DNA from: Lysobacteraceae bacterium
GTDB lineage: Bacteria > Pseudomonadota > Gammaproteobacteria > Xanthomonadales > Rhodanobacteraceae
DNA length: 64,000 bases
Direction: 5' to 3'
NCBI GenBank assembly: GCA_028871555.1
Contig: JAGWNA010000001.1
Location: forward strand, 1-64,000
A model generated the notes under the pieces. That model saw only the letters and a program-made list of their open reading frames with translations. It searched no databases and had not been told where the DNA came from. Shown in pieces: positions 40,942 through 50,089 of the stretch. The translations under genes were made by a program, and so were the position numbers. Position 1 is the first letter of the stretch. Each line of letters opens with the position of its first letter.

Positions 40942-41609
40942 TGAAAATCGAGATACTCGTCGCCGATGACCATGGGGTTATCCGCAACGGCCTCAAGAAG
41001 ATTTTCGACGACACGCCGGATCTGGTTTTCGCCGGCGAGGCCAGCGATGGCAAGTCCCTGCTGGAGAAGGTCCGCGAGCGCGACTGGGGGTTGCTCACGC
41101 TCGACCTTTCGATGCCGGGACGCAACGGACTGGAGCTGATCAAGCTCGTCAAGGAGCTGCGGCCGCAACTGCCGATCCTGATCTTCACCATGCACCAGGA
41201 AGAGCAGTACGCCGTGCGGGCGCTTCGCGCCGGCGCATCGGGCTACCTGACCAAGGAATACGACGGCGATCTGCTGCTGTCGGCGATCCGCAAGGTCGCC
41301 GCGGGCGGCATCTATGTCAGCGCCAAGGTCGCTGAGCTGCTGGCCACCGACGTCTCCAAACCCCGCCTCGCCCCTGCGCACACCTTGCTGTCCAACCGGG
41401 AGTTCGAGGTTTTCAGCCGGCTCGTCCGCGGTGCGACCCTGACCGCGATCGCCGAGGAATTCTCGCTGAGCATCAAGACCGTCAGCACCCACAAGTCGCA
41501 CCTGCTCGACAAGATGGGCATGACCAATCAATCGGACCTGGTGCGCTACGCGATCAATCACGGCTTGCTCGACGCGACGCCGGACGACCTGCTCAAGCCG
41601 CCGCAGTAG
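40938..41609 (+). CDS. NarL/FixJ-family response regulator
   Basis: This 223-residue regulator has a receiver domain with the phosphoacceptor aspartate in LLTLDLSMPG (near residue 55) and the conserved lysine in GYLTKEYD. A LuxR-type helix-turn-helix follows (LSNREFEVFSRLVRGATLTAIAEEFSLSIKTVSTHKSHLLDKMGM). It overlaps the kinase stop codon (ATGA), so they form one two-component operon. The signal is unknown. Confidence 0.93.
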   Translation: MMKIEILVADDHGVIRNGLKKIFDDTPDLVFAGEASDGKSLLEKVRERDWGLLTLDLSMPGRNGLELIKLVKELRPQLPILIFTMHQEEQYAVRALRAGASGYLTKEYDGDLLLSAIRKVAAGGIYVSAKVAELLATDVSKPRLAPAHTLLSNREFEVFSRLVRGATLTAIAEEFSLSIKTVSTHKSHLLDKMGMTNQSDLVRYAINHGLLDATPDDLLKPPQ

Positions 41610-41624
41610 CCGTCCCGCCGGGTT

Positions 41625-43133
41625 TTACAAACGTTTCCAGTCGATGCCGGGCAAGTCGCGGGTGTGCTGGCTGCGGACGGCATCCAGGCCCTGCGGCGAC
41701 AGGCGCAGTGCCTGCAACACGCTCGGTGCCAGCTGTGTCGTGTGGACCGCAGCGGCCACCCTCTCTCCGGCGTGCGGCAGCTGCGGGTTGCTGAGCAGCA
41801 GGGCGACATGGGTATCGTCGTCGTCATAACCGCCATGCTCGGCCAGCTTGCTGTCACCGGACTTGCCGTAGATCACGCCCGTATCGGGAATCACCACCAG
41901 ATCGGGCACCCGGGTGTCGTGGGCCGGTGCGGGGAACAGCCTGGCCAGTGCAGGCCCGTCCAGCACCTCGCGAATCGCCAGCGACCGGCTCGCTGCGCGC
42001 AATGCCGCGGCTACGCGCTGCGTCGCCGCCGGATCGTGCAGCCAGATCAACGCACCCTGGTCCGTCGTGAGCTGCGCCAGGGAACCGGGCACGGCCCGCT
42101 CGATGGTGTCGCGCAATGCCTTCTTGTCGACATGCTGCAAACGACGGCGGTCGATCGGTGCATTGCCATGCTTGGCGGTGATCACCAGCAGGGTGGAATG
42201 GAGCAGATGGTGCTTGCGCAGGGCAGTCACCATTTGTCCGAGCAGGACGTCGCAATGGCCGATGGCCGCATCGAGCATCGCGCTGGGGGTGCCGTCGGCG
42301 GTGGCGTATCCGGCCAGTTTCTGCGCCACATTGACCGCCTGCATGTTCATGCCGAACAGGCTGGGCACCGGCGCGCGACGGGTGTGATCATGATTCCAGC
42401 CGGCGATCTGGTCGAGCACGGCACCGGCCTTCATCGCGTCGTAGCGTTCGGTGCGCCGTACCGAGCCGGTGATGTGGTCGGCCGGTTTGACATGCTCGCC
42501 CTCGTAGTCGCCGCCGATCTCCGGCGTGTAGAGATCATCGATGCCATGGCCGTCCGGGCCATTGAGGATTTCGTAGACCGGGTGCTTGTCGATCCAGGCG
42601 GTATGGCCGCCGGCCGCGTGGATCACGTTGAACACGGTGTTGCTGCGCAGATAGTCGTGCGGATAGACCGGGGTGCAGCTGCCCGGACGATGGGGCAGCC
42701 GGGATGCGTCGAGCGTGCGCCGGCCGTGCCCATCGAGCGGGCCGTCGGCAGCCTCGTCGAATGCCACCGTGGTTCCCGTGCGGCCAGCCCGGCAATCGGC
42801 CGCGGTTCCGGACAGGCTGCGGTCATAGCTCACGTCGTAATACACCCCGGTCGCCGCCGGCGTGCCGCCGGTCATGATGCCGAGCAGGCCGGGAAACGAG
42901 TCGGCAGGCACCACCGTGTGCGCGTCGAGGTATTCCACACCGTGCGCGGCCAGTCCGGCGAGAGTCGAATGCGGATGCCGATGGATGTAGTGATCCAGAT
43001 CGGTCGCATGCATGCCATCGACGCTGACCAGCAGCACGTGGCGGATCGGCGACGGCGGCATGGCAGCATGTGCCGGCGGCGACAGCATGGCCGCCATGGC
43101 GGCAGCTGCCAGCATCGTGCGTGATGTGTTCAT
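41625..43133 (-). CDS. Exported alkaline phosphatase superfamily phosphodiesterase
   Basis: This 502-residue protein has a signal peptide (about residues 1-24). An ALP-superfamily core of the nucleotide pyrophosphatase type follows, with metal-binding SVDGMHATDLD (near residue 40), a threonine/serine nucleophile region VVPADSFPG (near 79), and a late AEHGGYDDDDTHV metal site. Substrate is unknown. It lies 95 bases after a TonB receptor on the same strand and may process what the receptor imports. Confidence 0.88.
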   Translation of the reverse strand: MNTSRTMLAAAAMAAMLSPPAHAAMPPSPIRHVLLVSVDGMHATDLDHYIHRHPHSTLAGLAAHGVEYLDAHTVVPADSFPGLLGIMTGGTPAATGVYYDVSYDRSLSGTAADCRAGRTGTTVAFDEAADGPLDGHGRRTLDASRLPHRPGSCTPVYPHDYLRSNTVFNVIHAAGGHTAWIDKHPVYEILNGPDGHGIDDLYTPEIGGDYEGEHVKPADHITGSVRRTERYDAMKAGAVLDQIAGWNHDHTRRAPVPSLFGMNMQAVNVAQKLAGYATADGTPSAMLDAAIGHCDVLLGQMVTALRKHHLLHSTLLVITAKHGNAPIDRRRLQHVDKKALRDTIERAVPGSLAQLTTDQGALIWLHDPAATQRVAAALRAASRSLAIREVLDGPALARLFPAPAHDTRVPDLVVIPDTGVIYGKSGDSKLAEHGGYDDDDTHVALLLSNPQLPHAGERVAAAVHTTQLAPSVLQALRLSPQGLDAVRSQHTRDLPGIDWKRL

Positions 43134-43228
43134 CGAATCAGCGGCCTCGCGGGGAAAGTCGGGAAAGGCGCATCGGCGGGCGCAACGAAGCCGGCCACCC
43201 AGGGGCGGCCGGCCCGGTCATGGCAGCC

Positions 43229-45457
43229 TCAGAAATGGGCCGAGACATCCAGCTCGAAACTGCGCTCCGGAATGGTCCAGTACAGCGGCGTGCCGTCCTG
43301 CCCGGTATAGCCGGCCAGCGCATAGATGTTCTTGTTGTCGCCGAGGTTGTCGACCTTGACCGACACCGTGGCGTCGCGTATCGCGGCCAACGGGTGTTCG
43401 AACACATAGCTCGCGGCCAGGTCGGTGGTGGCGTAACCGCCCAGCCGCGGGGTCTGCCCGCTGTCGCCGTAGCGCACGCCCACATATTTGTCGAGCAGCG
43501 AAGCCGACCAGGCACCCTGGTCGAACAGCACGCCGAAGGCAGCAGTCCGATCCGGCGCATTGGGCAGCCACTGGTGGGTACCCTTTTCCTTGGCGCTGTT
43601 CAGCGACGCATTGCCGTACACGCTGAAGCCGTCGCCGACCGCCACCGTGGCCTCGCCTTCCAGGCCCTGATAGATCGCACCACCGGCGTTGTAGAACTGG
43701 GTCTGGGTGCCGATCTTGCGGCTTTCGATCTTGTTGGCGAAGTCGATGTAGTACGCATCCACGGAAAGAGTCAGACCATCGCTGTTCCAGGCGCTGCCGA
43801 TCTGCTCGTTGGTGGTGCTCTCCGGCACCACCTGGTTCTGCGACGGGTCGACCGTATAGAAGGTGTTGAGATTGGGCGCCAGGAAACCCTTGGCCCACTG
43901 CGCATAGGCACTCCACTGGTCGCTCAGGGTGTAGTGCAGGTCCAGCGAGGGCAGGCTGCGGGTCCAGGTCTGGGCGTAGTTGATCGGCAGGCCGGTCTTC
44001 TGGTTCACCGTGGCGTCGAGCGTGCGGCGGAAGTTCACCAGCTTGACGCCGCCGGTGACATCGAGCTTGTCGGTGGCGTGCCACTGGTACTCGGCGTAAG
44101 TCTGCACGTCGGTCAGGCTGTCGTCCATCTGGCGGTCGACCGCGGCGCTGGCCGGGATTGCGTTCAGCGCACCGCCATTGCTGAAGTCGATCTCGTACTG
44201 CAGGCGCTGGTTGGTCTGGCGGTCGACCCAGCCGCCGAGATGCACCTGGCCCGGGCCGAAGTCGTGGCTCAGGCGCAGGATGTCGCCGACCGAGCGGTAG
44301 TCCATGCGCATGCGCTGTCCCGGCACATTGTTCGGACCATACACCGTGCCGTTGGGCTGTTCGCCGTTCGGGTCGGCGCCATTGTAGCCGCGGTGGCGGT
44401 AGCCGTAGGTGTACAACTTGTCGCCGACATCCCAACCAGCCAGTCTGGTCTCGAGGTCGAGGTACTCGAAGTCGGTGGTGATGTCGTCGTAGTTGTAGCC
44501 GTAGTAGGACTGGCTGGTGGGATCGGCGCTCAACCCGTAGTTCGGGCCGTACTGGTCGATCTGTGCCCTGGTCGCGCCGAGCGACACGTTCTGGTGCAGC
44601 CGGGTCAGGTTGCTGGCGAAAGTCAGCGTGGTGCCGTTGCCCAGCGGCTGCACGACCTTGGCGAACATATTCTGCCGGTCCAGCCCGGCATGCGTGAGAT
44701 AGCCGTCCGAATTGAGGTTCTTCACGCTCAGGTAGGCGGTGGTACCACCGTACCGGCTGAGCTTGCCGGTGTCGAAGCGCACGCCTTCGACCTGGGTATT
44801 GAAGCTGCCCACGCTGAAGAACGGGTTGACCGACATCACCGGCTCCGGATCCTTCGAGTCGACCGAGAGCGTGCCGCCGAAGGTGGCGTTGCCGAGCGTG
44901 CGTGCGCTGCCCGGGCCACGGTCGACGGTGACCTGGGCGATGTCCTGCGGCATGAAGTACGAAGTCGAATGCTGGGTGAAGTCGTTCGAGTCGCCCCACG
45001 GAATACCGTCGAAAGTGACGTTGTACTCGCCGTTCTGGAAGCCGCGGATCGACAGCCCCTGCGACTCCATCAGGCCGGGGCCGTTCGGATCGACATCGGA
45101 CACGCTAGGCGCGATCTTCACGATGTCGCTGTAGTTGGCGGTGGCGGCGGCCACATTCTCGATGTAACGGTCGCCGATGATCGACTGCGGCTGGGTGGCG
45201 ATCAGCGAGGCCTGGGTCGGCGCCTGGTCGCTGGTGGTTTCGGCACCGACGGAGACCACGACCTTGCGCAACTGGACGATCCGGGTATTGGTCCCCATGG
45301 TGCCAGTGGTGCTGACCGTGGTTTGCTGGGCATCGGAAGCCGTCAGATCGGCCCCGAAAGCTTGGCGCGCGGGCAACATGGCGATGCAAGACAGGCCCAG
45401 AGCGGTGGCCACGGATACAGCCAGGGCGGATCGTCGTGCAGGGCTACGAGTTGGCAT
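43229..45457 (-). CDS. TonB-dependent outer-membrane receptor
   Basis: This 742-residue receptor has a signal peptide (about 36 residues). The plug domain carries GLSIRGFQNGEYNVTFDGIPWGD, and a beta barrel ends in the aromatic strand FELDVSAHF. It likely imports a siderophore or other organic substrate. The phosphodiesterase gene follows in the same direction. A GC-rich hairpin with T-run lies upstream at 45722. No sigma factor or anti-sigma gene is adjacent. Confidence 0.93.
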   Translation of the reverse strand: MPTRSPARRSALAVSVATALGLSCIAMLPARQAFGADLTASDAQQTTVSTTGTMGTNTRIVQLRKVVVSVGAETTSDQAPTQASLIATQPQSIIGDRYIENVAAATANYSDIVKIAPSVSDVDPNGPGLMESQGLSIRGFQNGEYNVTFDGIPWGDSNDFTQHSTSYFMPQDIAQVTVDRGPGSARTLGNATFGGTLSVDSKDPEPVMSVNPFFSVGSFNTQVEGVRFDTGKLSRYGGTTAYLSVKNLNSDGYLTHAGLDRQNMFAKVVQPLGNGTTLTFASNLTRLHQNVSLGATRAQIDQYGPNYGLSADPTSQSYYGYNYDDITTDFEYLDLETRLAGWDVGDKLYTYGYRHRGYNGADPNGEQPNGTVYGPNNVPGQRMRMDYRSVGDILRLSHDFGPGQVHLGGWVDRQTNQRLQYEIDFSNGGALNAIPASAAVDRQMDDSLTDVQTYAEYQWHATDKLDVTGGVKLVNFRRTLDATVNQKTGLPINYAQTWTRSLPSLDLHYTLSDQWSAYAQWAKGFLAPNLNTFYTVDPSQNQVVPESTTNEQIGSAWNSDGLTLSVDAYYIDFANKIESRKIGTQTQFYNAGGAIYQGLEGEATVAVGDGFSVYGNASLNSAKEKGTHQWLPNAPDRTAAFGVLFDQGAWSASLLDKYVGVRYGDSGQTPRLGGYATTDLAASYVFEHPLAAIRDATVSVKVDNLGDNKNIYALAGYTGQDGTPLYWTIPERSFELDVSAHF

Positions 45458-45721
45458 GGGAGATTGTCCTGGTGAGGAGAGACATGCATTCAAGCCAGCC
45501 GCCACGGCACGAGCTGGCCTGTGCAGTCGCGGATCTTTCACCTCGTCTGTGTCGAACCGGTGACTGCCGGATGACGGAATGCACGACCGCAGCGAAACCG
45601 GGATCCTCCGCAATCCACTCTGGCCGCGTGAACCGCGGCGCTGGCAACACGAACTTGCTCAACGGGGAAGCCGGCGGCGTATGGCGTGAAGGCAACTGTT
45701 CATTCGGTTCAAGCGCAAACA

Positions 45722-45745
45722 ACCCCCGGCAACGGGGGGTGTTTT
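45722..45745 (+). terminator. Rho-independent terminator-like hairpin
   Basis: ACCCCC (45722-45727) and GGGGGT (45735-45740) form a stem with a short loop, followed by GTTTTT. It has the form of a plus-strand terminator, but no obvious gene ends just upstream, so it may be a relic of lost sequence. Confidence 0.55.
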
Positions 45746-45907
45746 TGGTGGTGCTCCCGGCAGGGCGCACCTGCTCGGAGTAGAAAGTCCACTACTCGCC
45801 CGACAAGGGGAAGAGTTGGTGGAAGGCAAGCGCGCTTCGGATGACCAGGCGACTGAAGGAAGCCGAACCACGACCGTACATACAGCCGCTGTCCGGAGCG
45901 AACGAAA

Positions 45908-46096
45908 TCACACCCCGGTCCGCTCAGCCATCTCGAGTGCATCATCGACTTCGACGCCGGGATTGCGCACCGTACTCTCCGGCTTGCTGCGGCCAAGCAA
46001 CACTTGCACCGTGCGGAAATTCTTCGTTCGTCGATAGATCAGCGAAGCCTTGGTTCATTGCGCCGAATGTGTTCCGTGGGCGGCACCGTCCAAGCC
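45908..46096 (-). pseudogene. Remnant of tyrosine recombinase (integrase) C-terminus
   Basis: The reverse strand reads GLDGAAHGTHSAQ, a stop, then TKASLIYRRTKNFRTVQVLLGRSKPESTVRNPGVEVDDALEMAERTGV and a stop. This follows the end of site-specific recombinases (HSMRRTKASLIYRRTKN..LLGH.K.ESTVRYLG.EVDDALE). The catalytic arginine region is destroyed (HSMRR has become HSAQ plus a stop), and the second-histidine motif LLGH is LLGR. Only about 60 codons remain. It marks an old mobile-element boundary next to the ThiF-like gene. Confidence 0.75.
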
Positions 46097-46129
46097 AATA
46101 TCGACGGTCCATCGGTCGACGATCCGCGC

Positions 46130-47014
46130 TTACCGACGCATGAAACGGCGACGCGCCACGGACAGAATCAGTCGTTGCAGCGGATTGCTATTGCCCCCCG
46201 GCCGCCACGTGCGTACGAGCTTGTTGCGGTAGGCGTCGAAGTGCAGGCCGTGAGGTACCGCAAGCACCTTGCCCCTGCCAAGCAGGATCTTCAACGCCTG
46301 GGTGCCGGCTATTCCGGCGCAGATTTCACATGCCATGGGCGTCGACGGTCCCCGCTGGCGGACCAGGTCCACCGCCGACGGATCGACCAGATAGGCTTGA
46401 TGCAGCACGGCAGGTGCCAATCCCACCAGAAAGCGCAGCAACTGCTCGTCCGTCGTGCTGCCTTTCAGCCGGAAATACTCTTCGAATGTCATGTGACCCG
46501 GCAGGAACGCCAGCACCGCAGCACCCATGCCCAGCGGTGCCGCGGTAATCGCCGGAATGCCGTGTTCGGCGCACATGGCGAACAGCTTGGCGCGGATATC
46601 GAGTACGAAAAAGTCCAGCCCGTCGACATACAGATCCACCCCTGACAGAAACTGCTCCATGTTGTCGAAAGTGACGCCGCCGGGGAATTTGTTGATGTCC
46701 AGATCCGGATTGATATCCCGCGCCATCCGCGACACTACGTCGACTTTGGGCTGGCCAATGGTCGACTGGAACGCCCCGGCCTGCCGGTTGAGATTTTCCG
46801 TGCCGAAACGGTCGAGATCCGCCAGGTTGAACGACTGGATGCCGAGTCGGGTCAGGGTCAACAGATGACTACCGCCCACGCCACCGAGTCCGGCAATCGC
46901 CACGCGCCTGGAACGAAGCTTCGCCTGCTCGGTCGTGGTTATCCAACCGATCGTCCGGCTGAATGCCGTTGCGTAGTCGAACGGCTCAGACGTGACCGGT
47001 GCATCGGACATCAT
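46130..47014 (-). CDS. ThiF/HesA-family adenylyltransferase
   Basis: This 294-residue E1-like enzyme has the nucleotide-binding GLGGVGGSHLLTLTRLGI, acidic DLDRFGTENLNRQ, and a CEIC motif near residue 235. The second zinc-binding C-X2-C pair of MoeB/ThiF is not seen. This resembles the ThiF half of the Rv1355c-type proteins, in which ThiF is joined to a nitroreductase. Here a separate nitroreductase-like gene lies 1.7 kb away on the same strand. It would adenylate a carboxylate, but no partner carrier or product is known. GAGG precedes the ATG at 47014. An integrase remnant borders the gene. Confidence 0.85.
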   Translation of the reverse strand: MMSDAPVTSEPFDYATAFSRTIGWITTTEQAKLRSRRVAIAGLGGVGGSHLLTLTRLGIQSFNLADLDRFGTENLNRQAGAFQSTIGQPKVDVVSRMARDINPDLDINKFPGGVTFDNMEQFLSGVDLYVDGLDFFVLDIRAKLFAMCAEHGIPAITAAPLGMGAAVLAFLPGHMTFEEYFRLKGSTTDEQLLRFLVGLAPAVLHQAYLVDPSAVDLVRQRGPSTPMACEICAGIAGTQALKILLGRGKVLAVPHGLHFDAYRNKLVRTWRPGGNSNPLQRLILSVARRRFMRR

Positions 47015-47273
47015 GAGACATCTACCCCTCGGCATTATTGCGTAAAGCTGTTGCCAGACCGGGACGGTAACATCGGCTCGCTTGGGAGCATTGCCGGGTA
47101 CTGGGGTTGCGGCGTTGGCTGGACAAGGAATGACCGAGCCGGGAAGTCGTGCCGGTCAGGTAGACCCAGGCCACGCCATGGCGTTGTTCTTGCCACCCAC
47201 GAAGGCGGTCGCCGCTTGATGGACGACCCGTTTCGCGTGCCGTCAACCGGTTCAACGCATGCTCCGTACGCAT

Positions 47274-47303
47274 GATGGCGCCGCTTCCCGAAGCGGCGCC
47301 ATC
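47274..47303 (-). terminator. Strong hairpin downstream of the PEP-CTERM gene
   Basis: GATGGCGCCGCTT (47274-47286) and AAGCGGCGCCATC (47291-47303) pair over 13 bp with a 4-base loop. It lies 33 bases beyond the PEP-CTERM stop on the minus strand. No T-run follows. The remaining 321-base gap before the ThiF-like gene shows no other feature. Confidence 0.55.
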
Positions 47304-47335
47304 TATCGTCAAACCGCATGCATCAAACGCCTGCT

Positions 47336-48166
47336 CTATGGTGCACGCCCCTCGGTCTCTTTGTTGCGCCGCCAAGTAAAGAGACCGAGGAAGGCCAAGC
47401 CAAGGCCCAACAAACCGGCCGCACCCGGCTCGGGTACCGACACCGACCTGCCGATCAGCGTGGCCGTTCCCGTGATTGGATAGTGGCAGACATTATTCGG
47501 ATCCGCTGAGGGCGTGCTCGAACACCCTCTGACCAGCGAAAACAGGAACTCCGAATTAAGCGTAAAGTCCGCAAATCCGCCCAGCCCGTCGGCTTGGGTG
47601 TGGGTCTGGAAGTAGGACGCCGCAGGACCTCCGGACGCATCCAGGAACCCGATGCCGTTTGATCCCGTCAGGGGATCGGTGACAGTGCCAACGACCGAGG
47701 AGAAAAGTTGTGCTGTGCCCCCGAAGCCAAGCACCGAACCGTCATGACCGGACAAGGTGAGCCACGGTGTACCAATCCCGGCCGTCGTCGGATTCAGCAC
47801 ATTGAAGCTACTGGTGTTGTCAACGAAAAAGCTGATGGACCCAGGGCTGAACTCGACCTGATTACCGGTGATGTTCGAGACCGTGTACTGGAAGGTGAAG
47901 TTGAGATCGCAGCCCGGGCAGAATGTCGACGGGGATGTCCCATTGAACGAGCCAATCACCCCGTAGCCCGTCAGCACATCGCCGACGCTCGCGATGGACG
48001 ATTCGCGGAAGTTGAGTGCCTGGATGGTCAGGTCCAACGGACTGTTGGGATCCCACACGACGCCGCTTACATTGATGGGAGTTGCAAGCGTCGATCCGCT
48101 CCACGCACCCAGCGCCAGCGCCAGCGCGCATGCGAGTGCGGCTCCGATGCTTTTCTTCTTCAACAT
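47336..48166 (-). CDS. PEP-CTERM sorting domain-containing exported protein
   Basis: This 276-residue protein has a signal peptide (about residues 1-28), a beta-rich threonine/serine/glycine-rich body with few charged residues, and a C-terminal sorting signal. The signal is VPEPGAAGLLGLGLAFLGLFTWRRN: a PEP motif, then a hydrophobic helix, then basic residues. Such proteins are cut and anchored by an exosortase (XrtA type) at the cell surface or into exopolysaccharide. The gene has a GGAG ribosome site and a sigma54 promoter upstream. The prsK-prsR-prsT genes of this system lie 9-15 kb away. The role of this protein is unknown. Confidence 0.93.
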   Translation of the reverse strand: MLKKKSIGAALACALALALGAWSGSTLATPINVSGVVWDPNSPLDLTIQALNFRESSIASVGDVLTGYGVIGSFNGTSPSTFCPGCDLNFTFQYTVSNITGNQVEFSPGSISFFVDNTSSFNVLNPTTAGIGTPWLTLSGHDGSVLGFGGTAQLFSSVVGTVTDPLTGSNGIGFLDASGGPAASYFQTHTQADGLGGFADFTLNSEFLFSLVRGCSSTPSADPNNVCHYPITGTATLIGRSVSVPEPGAAGLLGLGLAFLGLFTWRRNKETEGRAP

Positions 48167-48236
48167 GATTTTCTCCTCAAAGTGAGAACCAATCCAGACA
48201 ACCGCAGCAGTGGCGCCCGATTGACGCTGTTTTAAA

Positions 48237-48252
48237 AGCAAAGGACATGCCA
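48237..48252 (-). promoter_or_regulatory. Sigma54 (-24/-12) promoter of the PEP-CTERM gene
   Basis: On the minus strand TGGCATG-TCCT-TTGCT matches the sigma54 consensus fully with the required 10 bases between GG and GC. It lies 70 bases upstream of the ATG. This fits known control of PEP-CTERM genes by the sigma54 activator PrsR, which is encoded in this window. TTGAAT-N5-ATTCAA (48276-48292) upstream is a possible but unproven activator site. Confidence 0.8.
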
Positions 48253-48742
48253 TGGATATAACATGCTGTTTTGTATTGAATTGTTTATTCAAGGCTGCTG
48301 GATTTTCTCTCTTTTTGTAAGGTATTACGACGCCATGCCACGATGGCGTGCCTGTGCTCGAATGGACATCGCGCGTACAAGCCCGCAAACCGGGGATGCA
48401 CGGCGTGGTGCACGCAGCGAGACGGCACGGCCAGGCTCGTGGTTACGGCCGAAAGCCCTGTGTCATCAAGGCGCGTGTCCGTCCGGTCTTTTGACATGGC
48501 AGTTCATGCGACTTGTCCGGCGGCACCGATGACAAGCCGCATTTGTAAAGGATTCCGACACAGGGGTGAAAATCACCTGTCCTGGCCTTCGCAGCGTGAA
48601 ATCGCGAAGGCCACGAAGACGAGGTCGGCGTGTTTTTCATATTCGACGCTCCATCGCCGAGTGCCTGCGGGCGATGGGGGAAGAACAGGGCGTGCGGTAC
48701 CTGAGGGCCATCGCACACAAGCGAATCTCGTGCCTGGCCCCG
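48253..48742. other. Intergenic region upstream of the PEP-CTERM gene
   Basis: This 490-base space between the PEP-CTERM and nitroreductase-like genes contains an AT-rich stretch (48260-48330) that probably holds activator sites. The rest gives only short open frames on both strands without family matches, perhaps decayed coding sequence. Confidence 0.35.
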
Positions 48743-49798
48743 CTATGGGAGAGCGCCGAAACTTGCGAGTGCTCGTCGCCCGCTGCGACCGCGCAATGCG
48801 GACCGCGCATAGCCAAGCCGTAAGAACACAAGCCCATATCCCGACTCACACAGGTCGATCAGGGCCGAACCCAGACGCGAGAGCGCCCCCTGAAGGACCG
48901 GCTCGATGGATACGAACCCGAGGCCGAGCACTCCCGCCGCCGCATATGGCTGGACCGACAGCCCGTTCAGAGTGGCCTCGAGCCATACGCGCTGCAAAGC
49001 GCGACCACCCGCAAGCACATCGGATCGCGCCGTGGACGGAATGACGAGCAGACAAAGACCGGGCGACAACCGGATTGGCAGGTAGGCCGAGCGCCACCCC
49101 AAAACCGACGCCGCACCCAACCGGTTGAGCATGGTCATCATCGCGGGCCGACGCAGCGCCTGGAAGACCGGGCGCAACGGCGGCTCCACGGCCAGCGCCG
49201 CCGGGGCCAGACCCTCCTCGCAGGCGGCGTGCCAGCCGACGGGAAAGCGGATACTCGAAAACAGTTCCGCGTGCAGCGTCGGGCTCCTGAAACGCAGCGT
49301 CTCGGCCTGCCTGATGACGTTGAGTGCGGCTTTCCTCTCACGCGGTGTCCGTGGCCAATAAAGTCGCTGCCCGGGAATCTGCCGGGCCCGGGCATTCAGA
49401 CGCGTCTGCGTCTCGGTGGTGATCGGGCCGCTCCAAGGGAAGCGGCGGTCGGTGTGGCGCTGGTCGATGGCGCCGGCCAGCGGCTCGGGTTGGTCACCCT
49501 CGGGATCGCGGTGCCAACGGATGCGGGCGACCCACAGTTCGTCGCCGGGGTGCGGAAAAGTCTGCAGGTCCGCCACATAACCGAGCGACCGCGCGTGGAT
49601 GATCATGTTTTCCAGGCACGCGCCAGCGGCCAGGTCACTGAGCACATAGCGGGTATCGGATACGCGGCCGCTACGGCTCGCGTCGATTCGAAGGTCCAGA
49701 TCGTCGCCGCACCACGCAAACTGCCACGGCTGCGAATTATCCGCCGAGGGCGCGGCGATACCTGCACGCAGAACATCTGCTTTTGTATGCCGGTTCAT
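48743..49798 (-). CDS. Nitroreductase-family-like protein
   Basis: This 351-residue protein has the flavin-binding start of nitroreductases (AGIAAPSADNSQPWQFAW) and a late GLSVQPYAAAGVLGL segment. Overall it matches nitroreductase-like domains fused to ThiF in Rv1355c-type proteins. It may bind FMN and act as an oxidase or dehydrogenase on an adenylated or acylated substrate, by analogy only. It stands on the same strand as the PEP-CTERM and ThiF-like genes. No ribosome site is clear, so the start is provisional. Confidence 0.8.
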   Translation of the reverse strand: MNRHTKADVLRAGIAAPSADNSQPWQFAWCGDDLDLRIDASRSGRVSDTRYVLSDLAAGACLENMIIHARSLGYVADLQTFPHPGDELWVARIRWHRDPEGDQPEPLAGAIDQRHTDRRFPWSGPITTETQTRLNARARQIPGQRLYWPRTPRERKAALNVIRQAETLRFRSPTLHAELFSSIRFPVGWHAACEEGLAPAALAVEPPLRPVFQALRRPAMMTMLNRLGAASVLGWRSAYLPIRLSPGLCLLVIPSTARSDVLAGGRALQRVWLEATLNGLSVQPYAAAGVLGLGFVSIEPVLQGALSRLGSALIDLCESGYGLVFLRLGYARSALRGRSGRRALASFGALP

Positions 49799-50089
49799 GG
49801 CCCGCGCCCGTTCATATTTTACAACCGTGTGATTTGGTGCCAGACACCCGAGATCAGCAAGTATTCCGTTCGGTTACGCTTGCTTCGACTTTGTGTACCG
49901 GCCCAGCTCGCCCGCCCAAGCACTATACGCGGAGATAATTGCACCCACCAAAATGCGCCCCATTCAAGAAACAAAACCACAAGTGACCGATGTCAAGTCG
50001 AGGGCTTCGCCGTCTCGAGTACGCTGGATGGCCACCTCATTGGGGCTGACGACCCGAGCGGCGCCTGAGGCGCGGCGACGCTGTGTCCC
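49799..50089. other. Intergenic region before transposase remnant
   Basis: This short region just under 300 bases has no convincing gene. It probably contains the promoter for the nitroreductase-like gene on the minus strand and is AT-rich near 49815-49870. Confidence 0.35.

Noticed and set aside
43070..45475. 801-codon open frame on the plus strand
   Set aside because: It is antisense to the TonB receptor, which has a signal peptide, plug and terminal strand. The frame has no recognisable domain.
47041..47335. Search for a sigma54 promoter upstream of the ThiF-like gene
   Set aside because: No sequence keeps the GG-N10-GC spacing with a proper TTGC element. The same holds upstream of the nitroreductase-like and FeeM-like genes.
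48343..49044. 233-codon open frame on the plus strand
   Set aside because: It runs antisense into the nitroreductase-like gene and has low-complexity shadow composition.
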